A DNA stretch of 64,000 bases from 2-02-FULL-55-14 sp964473365 (lineage in GTDB: Bacteria > Bacteroidota > Ignavibacteria > UBA10030): NCBI GenBank assembly GCA_964473365.1, contig CAYYOV010000011.1, positions 1 through 64,000 on the forward strand, written 5' to 3'. Made by a program: the position numbers and the translations under genes. Below, piece by piece: positions 7,946 through 17,428 of the stretch. The notes beneath the pieces were generated by a model. That model was not told where the DNA came from. It was given only the letters and a program-made list of their open reading frames with translations, and searched no databases. Position 1 is the first letter of the stretch. Every line of letters begins with the position of its first letter.

Positions 7946-10027
7946 TCAGTACGGGCCTTCTGTCGTGAATGTGTTGCGGCGGCCGTTGATATGCCGCTTC
8001 GCGTTGGTGATGCTGTAGGTCCCATTCACGGCGTCGAACGTCGCGATCGGCGATTCGCCCGAAAACGTGTGACAGATCTGACAGTTCTGGTTCGTCGAGT
8101 GCGGCGGCGGCGGCAGTGGATTGCCGGTCGCGGCGTTGCCATGGCACGTGCCGCAGCTCCCCGATGCTGCGTTCGTCCATGTCGGCGCATTCGAAGCGTT
8201 GCCGTAGTCGAACGTTCCGTGGCAATAGGTGTTGCTGCATGATTGGTCGGTCGGGTTATAGACCGGGTTCGGCACGATCTGCGTTGCGGAAGATCCGACC
8301 GTCGTAATGAGCCGCGCGAGCGTATCGTTCATGGCCACTTCGGCAAGGGCTGTGCCTTCCATATGACCATCGGCGCCGGTGTAGTCCAATGTCGTCGGCA
8401 CCGCATGACACTCCGCGCACTTCACCGTCTTCGCCGTAGTGGCTCCAAGGTGCACCTGATGGGCACCAACTCCGCGAGCTGTCGTGGCGGTATTACCCGC
8501 GATATCCGTTGGGGGGGCCGCATTCGTCGCGCTGCCGTGGCAATGGCTGCAATCGACAGCGCCGCCGTACGGGTAGATCTGATTGACGCCGTCGATGTGC
8601 TTCGCAACATCGATGATGGTCGCCGAGGCGTTCACGACCTGGTCATGGCACATCGAACACTGGGTGTAGTTCGGGTGCGTTCCGCCGCTGGCAGCGGTCT
8701 TGGGGAGCGCTTTTTCCGCCGTGGTCGCCCCTGCCGTGTTGCCATGGCAGGTGCCGCACACCGCCGCCGTCCCGGCCGGCGAGTTCCAAACCGGCGCGTT
8801 GGCGGGATTGCCGTTGGTGAAAGCGCCGTGGCAGTACGTTCCGGAGCACGAGCGGGTCGCAAAGCTATACGAAGGATCGGGCGTCACGCCCGGGGTCGCG
8901 AGTCGTGCCTGCGCTCCAAACGTGAGCTCGGAGTTTGGATTGCCATCCATATGGCCATCAGCACCCGTGTAGTCGAGGCCGCTCGGACTCACATGGCACT
9001 CGGTGCACGAGACGGCGTCGCCGAGACCCGCCGCGCCACGGTGCGCTTGGTGCGCACCGACGCCCGGGAAGCTCACGTCCGTGTTGCCGGCCAGGTCGAC
9101 CGGCGGCGACGCGTTCGTGGAGCCGTGGCACTTCCGGCAGCTGATCGAGCCACCGTAGGGATAGAGCTGAACGGTGCCGTCCACATGCTTCGACGCATCA
9201 ACGATCGACGCGCTCGCGTTCACCGTCTGGTCATGGCACCAGACGCACCGAGTGTAGTTCGGGTGTGTTCCGCCGTTCGCAACCGTCTTGGGCAGCGCTT
9301 TCTGCGCCGTCGTCGAAGCGGCCGTATTGCCGTGGCACGTTCCGCATGCCGCGCCGGTTCCGGCCGGAGCGATCCACGTTGGCGCGTTCGTCAGATTGCC
9401 GTTCTTGAAGGACCCATGGCAATACGTGCCGCCGCAGGTGTTGTTTGCGAAAGAATAGACAGGGTTCGGGGTGACGCCCGACGTCACCTTCCGCACGAGC
9501 GTGCCATTCATCGGGACTTCGGCTGGAAGCGATGCATCGATGTGGCCGGCGTCTGCGGTGGCCGCAGGGACGGTGTGGCATTCCGCGCAGAGGACCAGTT
9601 TGGCCGCCGTCATCGTCGCCAGGTGGAACTGGTGAGCGCCGACACCGGGCGACGTGATCGTCGTCGCGCCATCGAGGTCCCGCGGCGGGGCGGCATTGAG
9701 CCCTCCATGACATGTGGTGCAGTCATTCGGGCCGGCCGGCTGCGAATGGCAGGTCGAACAACTGACCCCCGCCGTGCCGCCGTTCGAACTGTTGAGGGCG
9801 CCGTGACATTGCTGGCAACTGCTCATGTCCCAGCCATTGGCGCGAATGTACTTGCCGTGGAAGTCGGCGGATGCGGGAACGACCCATCCATCTGCATGGA
9901 CCTTCGCGCCGGCTGTGGTCGCGGGTGGAAGCTGCTCTTGCAGGTCCGCGCACCCAATCAAGAGGGCGATCGTCGCGATGACGGCCGCCAGGCGGATGAA
10001 CGAATGGTGGTTCATACGGGTTCGCAT
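7946..10027 (-). CDS. outer-membrane multihaem c-type cytochrome lipoprotein, 17 haem motifs
   Basis: 693 residues. The lipobox ALLIGC places lipid on Cys at about residue 26, so it is a lipoprotein, plausibly on the outer face of the outer membrane. I count 14 CxxCH plus three CX4CH motifs (CGGTYCH, CSGTYCH, CSNTYCH), 17 putative c-haems. The middle consists of three internal repeats of about 190 residues, each ordered CxECH, GADGHM-type spacer, CX4CH, CGTCHGN, CxxCHD, CxxCHG. The arrangement resembles the Geobacter-type CX4CH/CX2CH cytochrome repeat family. No haem motif occurs in the last 45 residues. It starts 3 bp after the preceding 14-haem gene, which follows the beta-barrel gene. That gene trio is the signature of a porin-cytochrome conduit, with this protein as the surface-exposed partner. 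Start codon choice (10027 or 10015) is uncertain. Confidence 0.9.
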   Translation of the reverse strand: MRTRMNHHSFIRLAAVIATIALLIGCADLQEQLPPATTAGAKVHADGWVVPASADFHGKYIRANGWDMSSCQQCHGALNSSNGGTAGVSCSTCHSQPAGPNDCTTCHGGLNAAPPRDLDGATTITSPGVGAHQFHLATMTAAKLVLCAECHTVPAATADAGHIDASLPAEVPMNGTLVRKVTSGVTPNPVYSFANNTCGGTYCHGSFKNGNLTNAPTWIAPAGTGAACGTCHGNTAASTTAQKALPKTVANGGTHPNYTRCVWCHDQTVNASASIVDASKHVDGTVQLYPYGGSISCRKCHGSTNASPPVDLAGNTDVSFPGVGAHQAHRGAAGLGDAVSCTECHVSPSGLDYTGADGHMDGNPNSELTFGAQARLATPGVTPDPSYSFATRSCSGTYCHGAFTNGNPANAPVWNSPAGTAAVCGTCHGNTAGATTAEKALPKTAASGGTHPNYTQCSMCHDQVVNASATIIDVAKHIDGVNQIYPYGGAVDCSHCHGSATNAAPPTDIAGNTATTARGVGAHQVHLGATTAKTVKCAECHAVPTTLDYTGADGHMEGTALAEVAMNDTLARLITTVGSSATQIVPNPVYNPTDQSCSNTYCHGTFDYGNASNAPTWTNAASGSCGTCHGNAATGNPLPPPPHSTNQNCQICHTFSGESPIATFDAVNGTYSITNAKRHINGRRNTFTTEGPY

Positions 10028-10030
10028 GGC

Positions 10031-11257
10031 TTAGTTGTGACAGTAGCCGCAGAATTTCTGACCCTTGACGCCGCCCGGCTGCGCATTCGCATCCGTGTGG
10101 CACACGTAGCAGTTCGCACCGGGATCGACATGCCAATCTCCGTGTTCGTCGGCCATGAAGCCGCGAACATGCGTCCTCGCCTGCGTCCCCTTGATCCCGT
10201 CGGGATCGACATGGCACGTCACGCAGGTGGGGTCGGCAGCTTCTGGATCATGACACGAAGCGCACGATTCGATGTCGCGCTTCGCCATCCGAGCGTGCTC
10301 CCCGCCGCCGGATCCGACTCCGATCGTCACGAATCCCGAAACGCTGTGGCCGGCCGGCCGGAACGACGCTTGATTGACATTCCCGCCGGCAAGATGGCAT
10401 GTCGAGCAGAATACCTGGTTATCATGGCATGTCTGGCATTCCATCGACTTGCCTTTAGCCGACAGGCCATGGGTGAACCGGAAATTCAGGTCGTGCACTT
10501 TCGTCAAGCGCATGCCTTGTCCGCGGCTGATCGCAAACGTGCGCGGTCCCCGCTCTCCGGTCAGGTCCGTCCCCGGAACGTTGACCTTCTGGAGGTCCGA
10601 TCCGTTATGACAATCGGAGCAGGAGATCTCCGTGTGACACGAAGCGCAATTGGCGTCCATCCGCTGAGCGACCTTCTTGTGCTCCTTCATGAAGTCGACA
10701 CGATTGTGCTCGGCTGGACGCAATGCAGCAAGGTTCGTATGGCAGCGCTCACACGCGGCGCTGGCCTGGACATCATTGTGACACGTGTTGCACGTGGCCA
10801 TGGTCGGGACATGGTCGCCGACCGCCTGCTCCATCGCGTCGACGCCGACGTGACACGTCACGCACTCAGTGCCGCGATCGAGGTGTTCCTTGTGCGAGAA
10901 CACGAGTTCACGGTCCACGGGAGCTTTTGCAGCATAACTAAGCGGGTCGTCGCTCGTATGGCACGTCGTGCAGGAGTTCTCAAGCTGTTCCTGGTGGCAC
11001 GATTCGCAGCTGGTGTGGTCAGGACGAAGCTGGTCGGTTGATCGTACGCTCGCGGCCACCTTTGTGTGGCAATCGGCGCAGGCGATGCCCGTCTCCTGAA
11101 CATGGGACTTGTGCGAGAACTTGATGCCGTTCTTCTCGGTGACGGTAGGACCCTCGGCCGAAGCAGAGAGAGCAGAAACGCCGACGACGATCGCCATGAC
11201 CGCCACGATAGCGGTCAGGATGAGCGAGGGCCGGCGGAGAAGCATGGTCATGATCAT
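10031..11257 (-). CDS. periplasmic multihaem c-type cytochrome, 14 haem motifs
   Basis: 408 residues with an N-terminal signal segment (RRPSLILTAIVAVMAIVVGV, cleaved near SASA-EG) and 14 CxxCH motifs. Several are paired with upstream FSHKSH/FSHKEH-type histidines that can serve as distal haem ligands, as in OmaB/OmcB-like or cytochrome c7-type modules. The start at 11257 follows AAGGGG, and that site overlaps the stop of the beta-barrel gene, so the genes are translationally linked. No lipobox, so it is probably soluble in the periplasm. I infer it is the internal partner that passes electrons to the barrel-embedded or outer lipoprotein cytochrome. No close named relative is claimed. Confidence 0.9.
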   Translation of the reverse strand: MIMTMLLRRPSLILTAIVAVMAIVVGVSALSASAEGPTVTEKNGIKFSHKSHVQETGIACADCHTKVAASVRSTDQLRPDHTSCESCHQEQLENSCTTCHTSDDPLSYAAKAPVDRELVFSHKEHLDRGTECVTCHVGVDAMEQAVGDHVPTMATCNTCHNDVQASAACERCHTNLAALRPAEHNRVDFMKEHKKVAQRMDANCASCHTEISCSDCHNGSDLQKVNVPGTDLTGERGPRTFAISRGQGMRLTKVHDLNFRFTHGLSAKGKSMECQTCHDNQVFCSTCHLAGGNVNQASFRPAGHSVSGFVTIGVGSGGGEHARMAKRDIESCASCHDPEAADPTCVTCHVDPDGIKGTQARTHVRGFMADEHGDWHVDPGANCYVCHTDANAQPGGVKGQKFCGYCHN

Positions 11258-11268
11258 GGCGGCACCCC

Positions 11269-12561
11269 TTAGAACAGGTCCAGCCGCCGGGTGAGCTGGT
11301 AGCTCAACCGGACAAAGAGCCGGACGTCGTTGGCGTAGATGCGGTTATTGATCCACTGCACTTGGGCGTCGACGTTGAGAGTCGGCAGCGGGCGCACAAC
11401 AGCGCCGGCCGCCAGGCTCAACGCGTTCTCCAGTGGTGCGGTGGCGTCGAGTTTGTACTGCGAGTACCCCACGAGAAGCGTCGGCGTCACAAAGTTGTCG
11501 AGCAACGGGTATGAGGCGTTCACGCTTGCCGCTGAGATCTCGCCGTTGTAGGTGGTGTTGCGCGAGATGCTCGCTCCTGCAAGCCGCCCGTTCGCCGCGA
11601 TGGTAATGCGATCGGTCGTCCCGTCGCCGTACGACACCGAACCGTACTTGGCAACGAGGAACCAGTCTTTCAGGACCTCGTATTCCACGCCCCCCTCTGC
11701 CTCCTTCAAGGTCGAATAGGCAAAGACGGAGAAGATGGAGTTGTAGGCCACGCGTGGCTCGCGTTGCAGATACTCGGCCGTCAGCGAGAGTCCGTCCATG
11801 ACCCGGACCCGACCGAAGGCGTTCAGTCGCGCCATCGATTCCGTCTCCAGATCATGGTCGTACCTCAGATACGCATCGCCCCAACCCGGAAGGTCGCCCG
11901 ACGCATCAAAGCTCAGGAGTTGCTCGTTCCGCGGAGCAGGGCGCAGCTCGATCGACTTGGTCGCCGTCAGCAGGTCGTTCGACCGGATCGCTGTATACGT
12001 CTTCTGCGTCATCCGACGGTTGGCGTAGCTGAGCGAGAATTGGGCCTCGTGCAGCGGCTGGACGATCGCCTGCGCGCCGAACATTTTGTTGTCGGCGATG
12101 TCGGCGATGAGCTCGAACTTCCGTCCGGCGGGCGCAAGCGCTCCGGCGTATCCGACGATCTTGACCGGATACCACGGCAACTTCACCGTCGCCTGACCGC
12201 CGTCCATCAGCCCGACACCCGCCCCGGCGAAGACGAAGAACCGGCCGGCCTGAACGTCGACCATGTCAAACAGGTCGCGCACCCTAACAGACAGATTCTG
12301 AAGTCTGAACAAGGGATCGTTCTTCACCGGACCGGCGAAGTCGTTGAATCCCTGAACGTTCGCGTTGACCGAGTAGCGTTGGTCGCCGAGGCTCAACTGC
12401 ACCGTCTCATACCCGTAGAGGTGCGTGTTCACCTGACCGACCGTGTCGTTCCGCTGCCAGGCGTATGCCGACGTGACCGTCCGGAGCTGGAAATACTGCC
12501 CGGTCGCCGTCAGAGACAGCAACAGCATGCCGGCAAGAAGTTGTTGAAGTGGGCGTTTCAC
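11269..12561 (-). CDS. outer-membrane beta-barrel protein of a porin-cytochrome conduit
   Basis: 430 residues starting with GTG 12561, preceded by GAGGATACCAC. A signal peptide (MKRPLQQLLAGMLLLSLT) is followed by alternating hydrophobic/polar strands typical of an outer-membrane barrel. The protein ends in a terminal phenylalanine (RRLDLF), the usual outer-membrane insertion signal. There are no Cys residues or haem motifs in the mature part. It is sandwiched between an 11-haem cytochrome gene and the 14-haem and 17-haem genes. By analogy with OmbB-OmaB-OmcB or ExtABCD of Geobacter it would form the pore that lets two cytochromes touch through the outer membrane. The barrel call is from pattern and context, not a recognised family. 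Confidence 0.8.
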   Translation of the reverse strand: MKRPLQQLLAGMLLLSLTATGQYFQLRTVTSAYAWQRNDTVGQVNTHLYGYETVQLSLGDQRYSVNANVQGFNDFAGPVKNDPLFRLQNLSVRVRDLFDMVDVQAGRFFVFAGAGVGLMDGGQATVKLPWYPVKIVGYAGALAPAGRKFELIADIADNKMFGAQAIVQPLHEAQFSLSYANRRMTQKTYTAIRSNDLLTATKSIELRPAPRNEQLLSFDASGDLPGWGDAYLRYDHDLETESMARLNAFGRVRVMDGLSLTAEYLQREPRVAYNSIFSVFAYSTLKEAEGGVEYEVLKDWFLVAKYGSVSYGDGTTDRITIAANGRLAGASISRNTTYNGEISAASVNASYPLLDNFVTPTLLVGYSQYKLDATAPLENALSLAAGAVVRPLPTLNVDAQVQWINNRIYANDVRLFVRLSYQLTRRLDLF

Positions 12562-12744
12562 CGTGGTATCCTCATAGTCGATCGCTCGATGGACAACCCG
12601 TATGCCAACCATATCAACGAAAAATGGAAGAAATACTCGTGCCCCTGCTTGCACCGGTGGAAACTTTCCGCGCCATGGGAATCCCGATGCACACATTCCC
12701 GAAAGCGGGAACGATGCCGGGTGTATTGTTCCTGACCGCCACGT

Positions 12745-14202
12745 CTACGACTTCTTCTGCTCCATCCTGCGAATGTAGAGTGCGAGCGAGATCACCAGCA
12801 GGGTCAGGATCCCGGTCGAGATGCCGAAGCCGACCCGACGGAACTGATGCTCTTCCAGCGCAGCCTGTGCTGATCCTGTGACCTCTGCCGCGGTCATCCG
12901 CCCCTTTGTCGTCACCTCGCGGAACTTCTCGAGATTGAACGCGTGGACCATCGTTCGCGACTCGAGACGAGCCTGGCGAACGTCGCGGAGTTGATACCGC
13001 GCCTCGCCGACCTCCATTCCCTTTTGCTCCGCTTCGGAAACGAGGCTGTCAGCCACCATCTCGTCGGCTTCGAGGCTGTCAATGCTGGCCCGCATTGCCG
13101 CCGCGGCTGCGAACCCACGCGGATACGCCGTTTCGGAATGGCACATCCGGCAGGCCGCTTCGGGTGCGACACCCAACAACCGATCGGTCGCCGCCACGAT
13201 CTCATGGTTCCCGTGGCACGTCTCGCATTCCGGCTTCTTCAGACGATCGAATCCCGCCTTGTGCGGACTCGCCGAGAAGAGTTCCGCGTTCAACGCGTGA
13301 CATGTTCCACAGACGAGCGAGATCGAAGTGATCCCCGGAGGCATGGCGCCGTGATTCCCGTGGCAGTCATTGCACGCAGGTGCGCCGAGATCCTTCTTTT
13401 CCAGCAACGCTTTGCCGTGAACGCTTTGGGCATACCGATCGTACTGATCGGTGGGGATCCCATACACCTTCATCAGCTTCTCGTCGGAGTGGCAACGGGC
13501 ACACGTCGACGGGATATTGGTGGGATACACGAGAGACCGGGCGTCGTTGACGGACCGGATCGCATGACTCCCGTGGCAGCTCGCGCACTCGGCTACCCGG
13601 AGGTCACCGGCTTTGTTCTTCATGCCATGAACGCTCGTCAGATACTTGTCGCGTTGGTCCACGGGTAACGAAGGATTGTACATGCGCATGTACGCCGCGT
13701 CCGAATGGCACTGGGAGCAGGTCTGAACGATGTTCTTCGGAGAGACGGGGGACGCCGGATCGGAGACCCGACGGACGCCGTGGTTTCCGTGGCAGGTGGA
13801 GCATTGGGCGATGTGTTCCGTCCCAGTCACACCCTGCTTGAAGTGCACGCTCGTCTGCAGGTCCGACCACTGCGTCGTCGGGAGCTGGGAGTGGAAACTC
13901 GTCATGCGCGTCGCGTCGCCGTGGCAGCTTGCGCACATTGCCGAGATGGCGTCACCTTTCGGAACTCCGACGAAGCCGGCCTTCTTGGACATCGCCTGTT
14001 CCATGTCATCGGAGCGCGGATCGCCGCCATGGCAGGAGGCGCAGGTCAGCCCTTTGGAGCGATGGACGTCGGAGAGGAAAGCTTTCGATGCGGCGTCGTC
14101 CGTCGCAGAATGGCACTCCAGACACTTGTCCTGTGCCAGAACAGTGGAGGCGGCCATGAGTCCCACGGCCACGATCAACTTGAGTATGCGGAGAGGATTC
14201 AT
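12745..14202 (-). CDS. 11-haem c-type cytochrome with C-terminal membrane anchor
   Basis: 485 residues: signal peptide (MNPLRILKLIVAVGLMAAST), 11 CxxCH motifs spread over residues of about 26-350, mostly CxxCHG(N/S)H, then a helical linker rich in Glu/Ala/Arg (about 365-450), and a single C-terminal transmembrane helix (TGILTLLVISLALYIRR). The repeat unit, CxxCHGxH then SxxSVHG about 40 residues later, is the same as in the 13-haem and 19-haem proteins of this operon, so the three are paralogous in architecture. It overlaps the cytochrome b stop by 4 bp (ATGA), which fixes the start at 14202. Likely the inner-membrane-tethered periplasmic acceptor for the bc complex. Confidence 0.92.
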   Translation of the reverse strand: MNPLRILKLIVAVGLMAASTVLAQDKCLECHSATDDAASKAFLSDVHRSKGLTCASCHGGDPRSDDMEQAMSKKAGFVGVPKGDAISAMCASCHGDATRMTSFHSQLPTTQWSDLQTSVHFKQGVTGTEHIAQCSTCHGNHGVRRVSDPASPVSPKNIVQTCSQCHSDAAYMRMYNPSLPVDQRDKYLTSVHGMKNKAGDLRVAECASCHGSHAIRSVNDARSLVYPTNIPSTCARCHSDEKLMKVYGIPTDQYDRYAQSVHGKALLEKKDLGAPACNDCHGNHGAMPPGITSISLVCGTCHALNAELFSASPHKAGFDRLKKPECETCHGNHEIVAATDRLLGVAPEAACRMCHSETAYPRGFAAAAAMRASIDSLEADEMVADSLVSEAEQKGMEVGEARYQLRDVRQARLESRTMVHAFNLEKFREVTTKGRMTAAEVTGSAQAALEEHQFRRVGFGISTGILTLLVISLALYIRRMEQKKS

Positions 14203-15278
14203 GCGACCCACCCCAGGATGGTCAGAACGAGAATGAAGGCGATGACCGCCAGTCCCAGCCAGTCAACGAGTTTGTGTCTGACGCCTTGCTGGCTCGGACG
14301 ATCGAGGAATGGCACGAGCACCCAGACAAGCCCTGCCACGCCAAACGCCATGATGCCCAACACCTCGCCGTCGATCGGGCCGATCTGAGCGGGGAGGTAC
14401 TTGAGTGTCTGGAACATAAAGAGGAAGTACCATTCCGGCTTGATCCCTGCAGGCGCCGAAGCAAGCGGGTCCGCCTTGTGCCCCAGCTCCCAAGGGAAGA
14501 AGACGGCGAGGAATGCCAGGACGTTGAGGACGATGAGCCACAGCAAGAGGTCCCTCAGGACAAAATTCGGGAAGAACGGCATCCGTCGCTCAGGTTCTGG
14601 CGTCGATCCCTCGCGATGGAGCGGCGAGCTCATCCCCTGCACCTGAACGAGCAGAAGATGAACGCCGAGGAACATTGTGAAGACGGCCGGGAGGACGGCC
14701 ACATGGAATCCGAAGAACCGCGAAAGCGTAGCTCCTGTGACGTCCTCTCCTCCGCGCAGGAAGTACATGATCGGCTTGCCAATGACAGGAACAACGCCCG
14801 CGATATCCGTGCCGACCTTTGTGGCGAAGTAGGCAAGCTCATTCCACGGGAGCAGATACCCGCTGAACCCGAAGCCCATGCCAAGGAAGAGCATCAGCAT
14901 GCCGGTGTACCATGTCAGCTCGCGCGGCTTGCGGTAGGAGCGCTCGAAATACACGCTGAACATGTGAATGACCGCGGCGAGAATGAACAAGTTGGCCGCC
15001 CAGCTATGGACCGAACGGATGAGCCAACCGAACCGCACCTTGGCCATGATATACTGAATGCTCTCGAACGCCAGCTCCTCTCCTCCTTTGTAGTAGAGGA
15101 GCAGCAGAATGCCGGTGACGACCTGAACGATGAAGAGGAAGAGAGCGACGCCCCCGAAATAGTACCAGATGGAATGCCGATGGATGGGGACGTACTTCTT
15201 GCCGGCGAACTCGATGACCTCGTTCAGGTCAAGCCGTTCACTCAACCACGAATACAGCTTCTTGCCGATCGATGCCAT
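14199..15278 (-). CDS. cytochrome b of a bc complex (fused b6/subunit IV form)
   Basis: 359-residue membrane protein with about eight helices. The N-terminal half carries the two bis-histidine b-haem pairs: SVHSWAANLFILAAVIHMF on one helix, and GFHVAVLPAVF with GVHLLL on another. The C-terminal half contains the quinol-site PEWY motif (IKPEWYFLFMF). It is a quinol-oxidising subunit that works with the Rieske protein encoded 14 bp upstream. Start 15278 follows CGGAGG. The usual cytochrome c1 or f gene is absent; the multihaem proteins on either side probably take that place, as in Cbc-type or alternative bc complexes of anaerobes. Menaquinol is the likely donor (inference). Confidence 0.95.
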   Translation of the reverse strand: MASIGKKLYSWLSERLDLNEVIEFAGKKYVPIHRHSIWYYFGGVALFLFIVQVVTGILLLLYYKGGEELAFESIQYIMAKVRFGWLIRSVHSWAANLFILAAVIHMFSVYFERSYRKPRELTWYTGMLMLFLGMGFGFSGYLLPWNELAYFATKVGTDIAGVVPVIGKPIMYFLRGGEDVTGATLSRFFGFHVAVLPAVFTMFLGVHLLLVQVQGMSSPLHREGSTPEPERRMPFFPNFVLRDLLLWLIVLNVLAFLAVFFPWELGHKADPLASAPAGIKPEWYFLFMFQTLKYLPAQIGPIDGEVLGIMAFGVAGLVWVLVPFLDRPSQQGVRHKLVDWLGLAVIAFILVLTILGWVA

Positions 15279-15292
15279 GGTGGCCTCCGTGC

Positions 15293-15745
15293 TCAGACCT
15301 TATGGATCGTGATGTCTTCGCCCTGGAGCACCACCTTGAAGGCGTCCAGCGGTTTCGGCGGCGGACCTTGTACGTTGCGCCCGTTCAAGTCGTACCGGCC
15401 GTTGTGGCATGCACACCAGATCATGCCGAAATCCTTACGGTATTGCACCGTGCAATCAAGGTGCGTGCATGTGGCCGAGAACGCTTTGAGCTCATCAGTC
15501 GGCGTCCGAATGAGGATCACGGGTTTCGTGCCGAACTTGACGATCTTGCCGGAGTCACGTTCGATCTCCGAGAGCTTGCCGGCCTTTACGCTCTGCACCG
15601 CCACTTCGTTCTGCTTCGGCGGCTGAAGATACGTGAACACTGGATAGACAATAGAAGCCGCCCAGGCGAGCGCGCTCCCGGACAACATCCACTTGAGGAA
15701 GTCCCGTCGCGGCTCCGCTTCCGGAACCGGTGTCTGGTCTGCCAT
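15293..15745 (-). CDS. Rieske [2Fe-2S] protein of the bc complex
   Basis: 150 residues. A short N-terminal region with one hydrophobic helix (SGSALAWAASIVYPVFTYL, after an RRDFLKW twin-arginine-like motif) anchors it. The C-terminal Rieske fold has box 1 CTHLDC (Cys93, His95, Cys98) and box 2 CACHNGRYD (Cys111, Cys113, His114). Box 1 has Asp in place of the usual Gly and box 2 has HNGRYD in place of HGSxF; variants like these are seen in non-mitochondrial, menaquinone-linked complexes and may lower the redox potential. The start follows TAAGGAG, in which TAA is the stop of the preceding NapC-like gene. Confidence 0.95.
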   Translation of the reverse strand: MADQTPVPEAEPRRDFLKWMLSGSALAWAASIVYPVFTYLQPPKQNEVAVQSVKAGKLSEIERDSGKIVKFGTKPVILIRTPTDELKAFSATCTHLDCTVQYRKDFGMIWCACHNGRYDLNGRNVQGPPPKPLDAFKVVLQGEDITIHKV

Positions 15746-15756
15746 GCTCGTTCTCC

Positions 15757-17289
15757 TTACTGGCTATTATGACAGTCGCTGCAGTTCATTTCCTTCCATG
15801 AATCGCCGATGTCCACGGGATGCTTGTAGTCCACGCCGCCCAGTGACAGGCGCAACTTCTCTTTCTCGAATTGCTGCGCCAGGATCGTATGGCACACATT
15901 GCACTCACGCGACAACACCTTGCCGTCCTCCGTGGAGTGCTTGCCGTTGTGGCATCGGAAGCAACCCGGGTAGTACAAATGGCCGATGTTGTTGGGGAAC
16001 TTCTTCCACTGGACCTTCATTTCAGGGAAGTAGTTCCGCGAATAGATCTTCTGGACCTCCTCGACAGCCTTTTCAATGGCTGCAGCGCGGGTCCGGGCGA
16101 TGTCGGGATACGTTGTCTCGTAGTACGATGTGATGAGCAAACGGATGCTGTCGACGGCCGACGCATTTGTCGAGTACGGCCGCTCGAGCGCGTCGACGGC
16201 GATCGACTTGATGTACGGCAACGACGGATCGATCCAGCCGTACGTCATCGACGTGTTGACCGACGACGCAGGCGGATGGAACGAGTGCGACGGCCGGTTG
16301 TGACAATCGAGGCAGTCCATGCGACGGACCATCATCCGGCTCGAATCCTCGGCCGTGAGGGTCATCTCGACGTTCCAGTAGGTCTGCTCAACTCCGGCAC
16401 TGTCGCGCGAGCGGACCCACGCGATCTCCTGCCGGGTCGAATCGAGCGTGCCATACATGACCGTATGGGCAACGTTCATGTGCCAGTGGATGCCGGAGGT
16501 GGGCCCGACCTCGATATTGCCTCCGCCGACCTTCATGAGCAGATCGAGGTCCCAACGCGTGTTGCGTTCATCCGACAGATAGTATGTGTTCTTGTGCAGC
16601 TTCTCGCTGAAGAAGTTCTTTGGCCAGTGACATTGCTCACATGTTTCCTGGGCCGGCCGCAGGTTCTGGACGGGCGTGGGAATGGGACGCGGAAACTTGT
16701 TCAGAGCTACGGCATAGACCTGATAACTTCCCGACAGCTTCGATTTGACAAAATAATCGGCTCCAGACCCGATGTGACATTCGACGCACCCGACGCGTGC
16801 GTGCGGTGAATATTGATAGGCGGTGTACTCTGGGCTCATCACTTCATGGCATGTCGTTCCGCAGAACGCGTCCGATTCGGTGTATTCATACGCCTGATAG
16901 CTCGTGAACGCCCCCATGGTGACGATGAGGAGGATCCCGAAGCCACCGATGAGCACGGCACGAAAGTGTCTTGGATCGTTGAGGTCGAACTTCGGCAAGC
17001 GGTAGATCACGGCCCCGGCATGGAGCAGGATCCGATGATAGCGCCACGCACCGTAGAAGACGAGGACCGCGCCGACGATGAAGACGAGCGGCATGATGAT
17101 GAAGGCGATGACGCCCACATACGGCTTTGAGTTGGCCGAGAAGGCGTCGAGGACCACGAGAAAGGCGATGAGCGATACGCTGAGGGCGGCGATACCCAGG
17201 CCCGCCAGGGTCACGGGATTGTAGAAGGCGTTGGGAAACCTGCGCTTTCGCTTCAGCTCTTCCAGGGTCGGTTCGTTTTCGGTGGCCAT
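15757..17289 (-). CDS. NapC/NirT-like multihaem cytochrome c with membrane domain, 7 haem motifs
   Basis: 510 residues. The start at 17289 follows GGAGG with 6-nt spacing. The N-terminal region has two hydrophobic helices (about 27-50 and 60-82), then a short loop and a third helix (about 108-130) that anchors the haem domain. The first haem motif is FCGTTCHEVMSPEY, with three residues between the cysteines (CX3CH) and a Met that could be an axial ligand, as in NrfH-type quinol dehydrogenases. Six CxxCH motifs follow (CVECH, CEQCH, CLDCH, CFRCH, CNVCH, CSDCH). It would take electrons from quinol or pass them within the bc supercomplex. It is upstream of and coupled to the Rieske gene. The double helix before the NapC-type domain is longer than usual. 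Confidence 0.9.
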   Translation of the reverse strand: MATENEPTLEELKRKRRFPNAFYNPVTLAGLGIAALSVSLIAFLVVLDAFSANSKPYVGVIAFIIMPLVFIVGAVLVFYGAWRYHRILLHAGAVIYRLPKFDLNDPRHFRAVLIGGFGILLIVTMGAFTSYQAYEYTESDAFCGTTCHEVMSPEYTAYQYSPHARVGCVECHIGSGADYFVKSKLSGSYQVYAVALNKFPRPIPTPVQNLRPAQETCEQCHWPKNFFSEKLHKNTYYLSDERNTRWDLDLLMKVGGGNIEVGPTSGIHWHMNVAHTVMYGTLDSTRQEIAWVRSRDSAGVEQTYWNVEMTLTAEDSSRMMVRRMDCLDCHNRPSHSFHPPASSVNTSMTYGWIDPSLPYIKSIAVDALERPYSTNASAVDSIRLLITSYYETTYPDIARTRAAAIEKAVEEVQKIYSRNYFPEMKVQWKKFPNNIGHLYYPGCFRCHNGKHSTEDGKVLSRECNVCHTILAQQFEKEKLRLSLGGVDYKHPVDIGDSWKEMNCSDCHNSQ

Positions 17290-17428
17290 GGGCATCCTCC
17301 GGAATACTTCTTCGATGATACGAGAGTTCGACAGCATTCACAACGCCGGAGAGGGGCGTTGTACGCATGGCCGGTGACAGCGGTGAGAACCGCCTCAAAT
17401 GCTGCGGCCGTTGCGATGGGCAGATCGG

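Noticed and set aside
8243..11041. A 932-residue open frame on the plus strand across the cytochrome genes
   Set aside because: It is the antisense of two haem-rich genes, where GC-rich third positions keep the opposite strand open. It is Arg/His/Val-rich without any domain, and the minus strand has 31 haem motifs.
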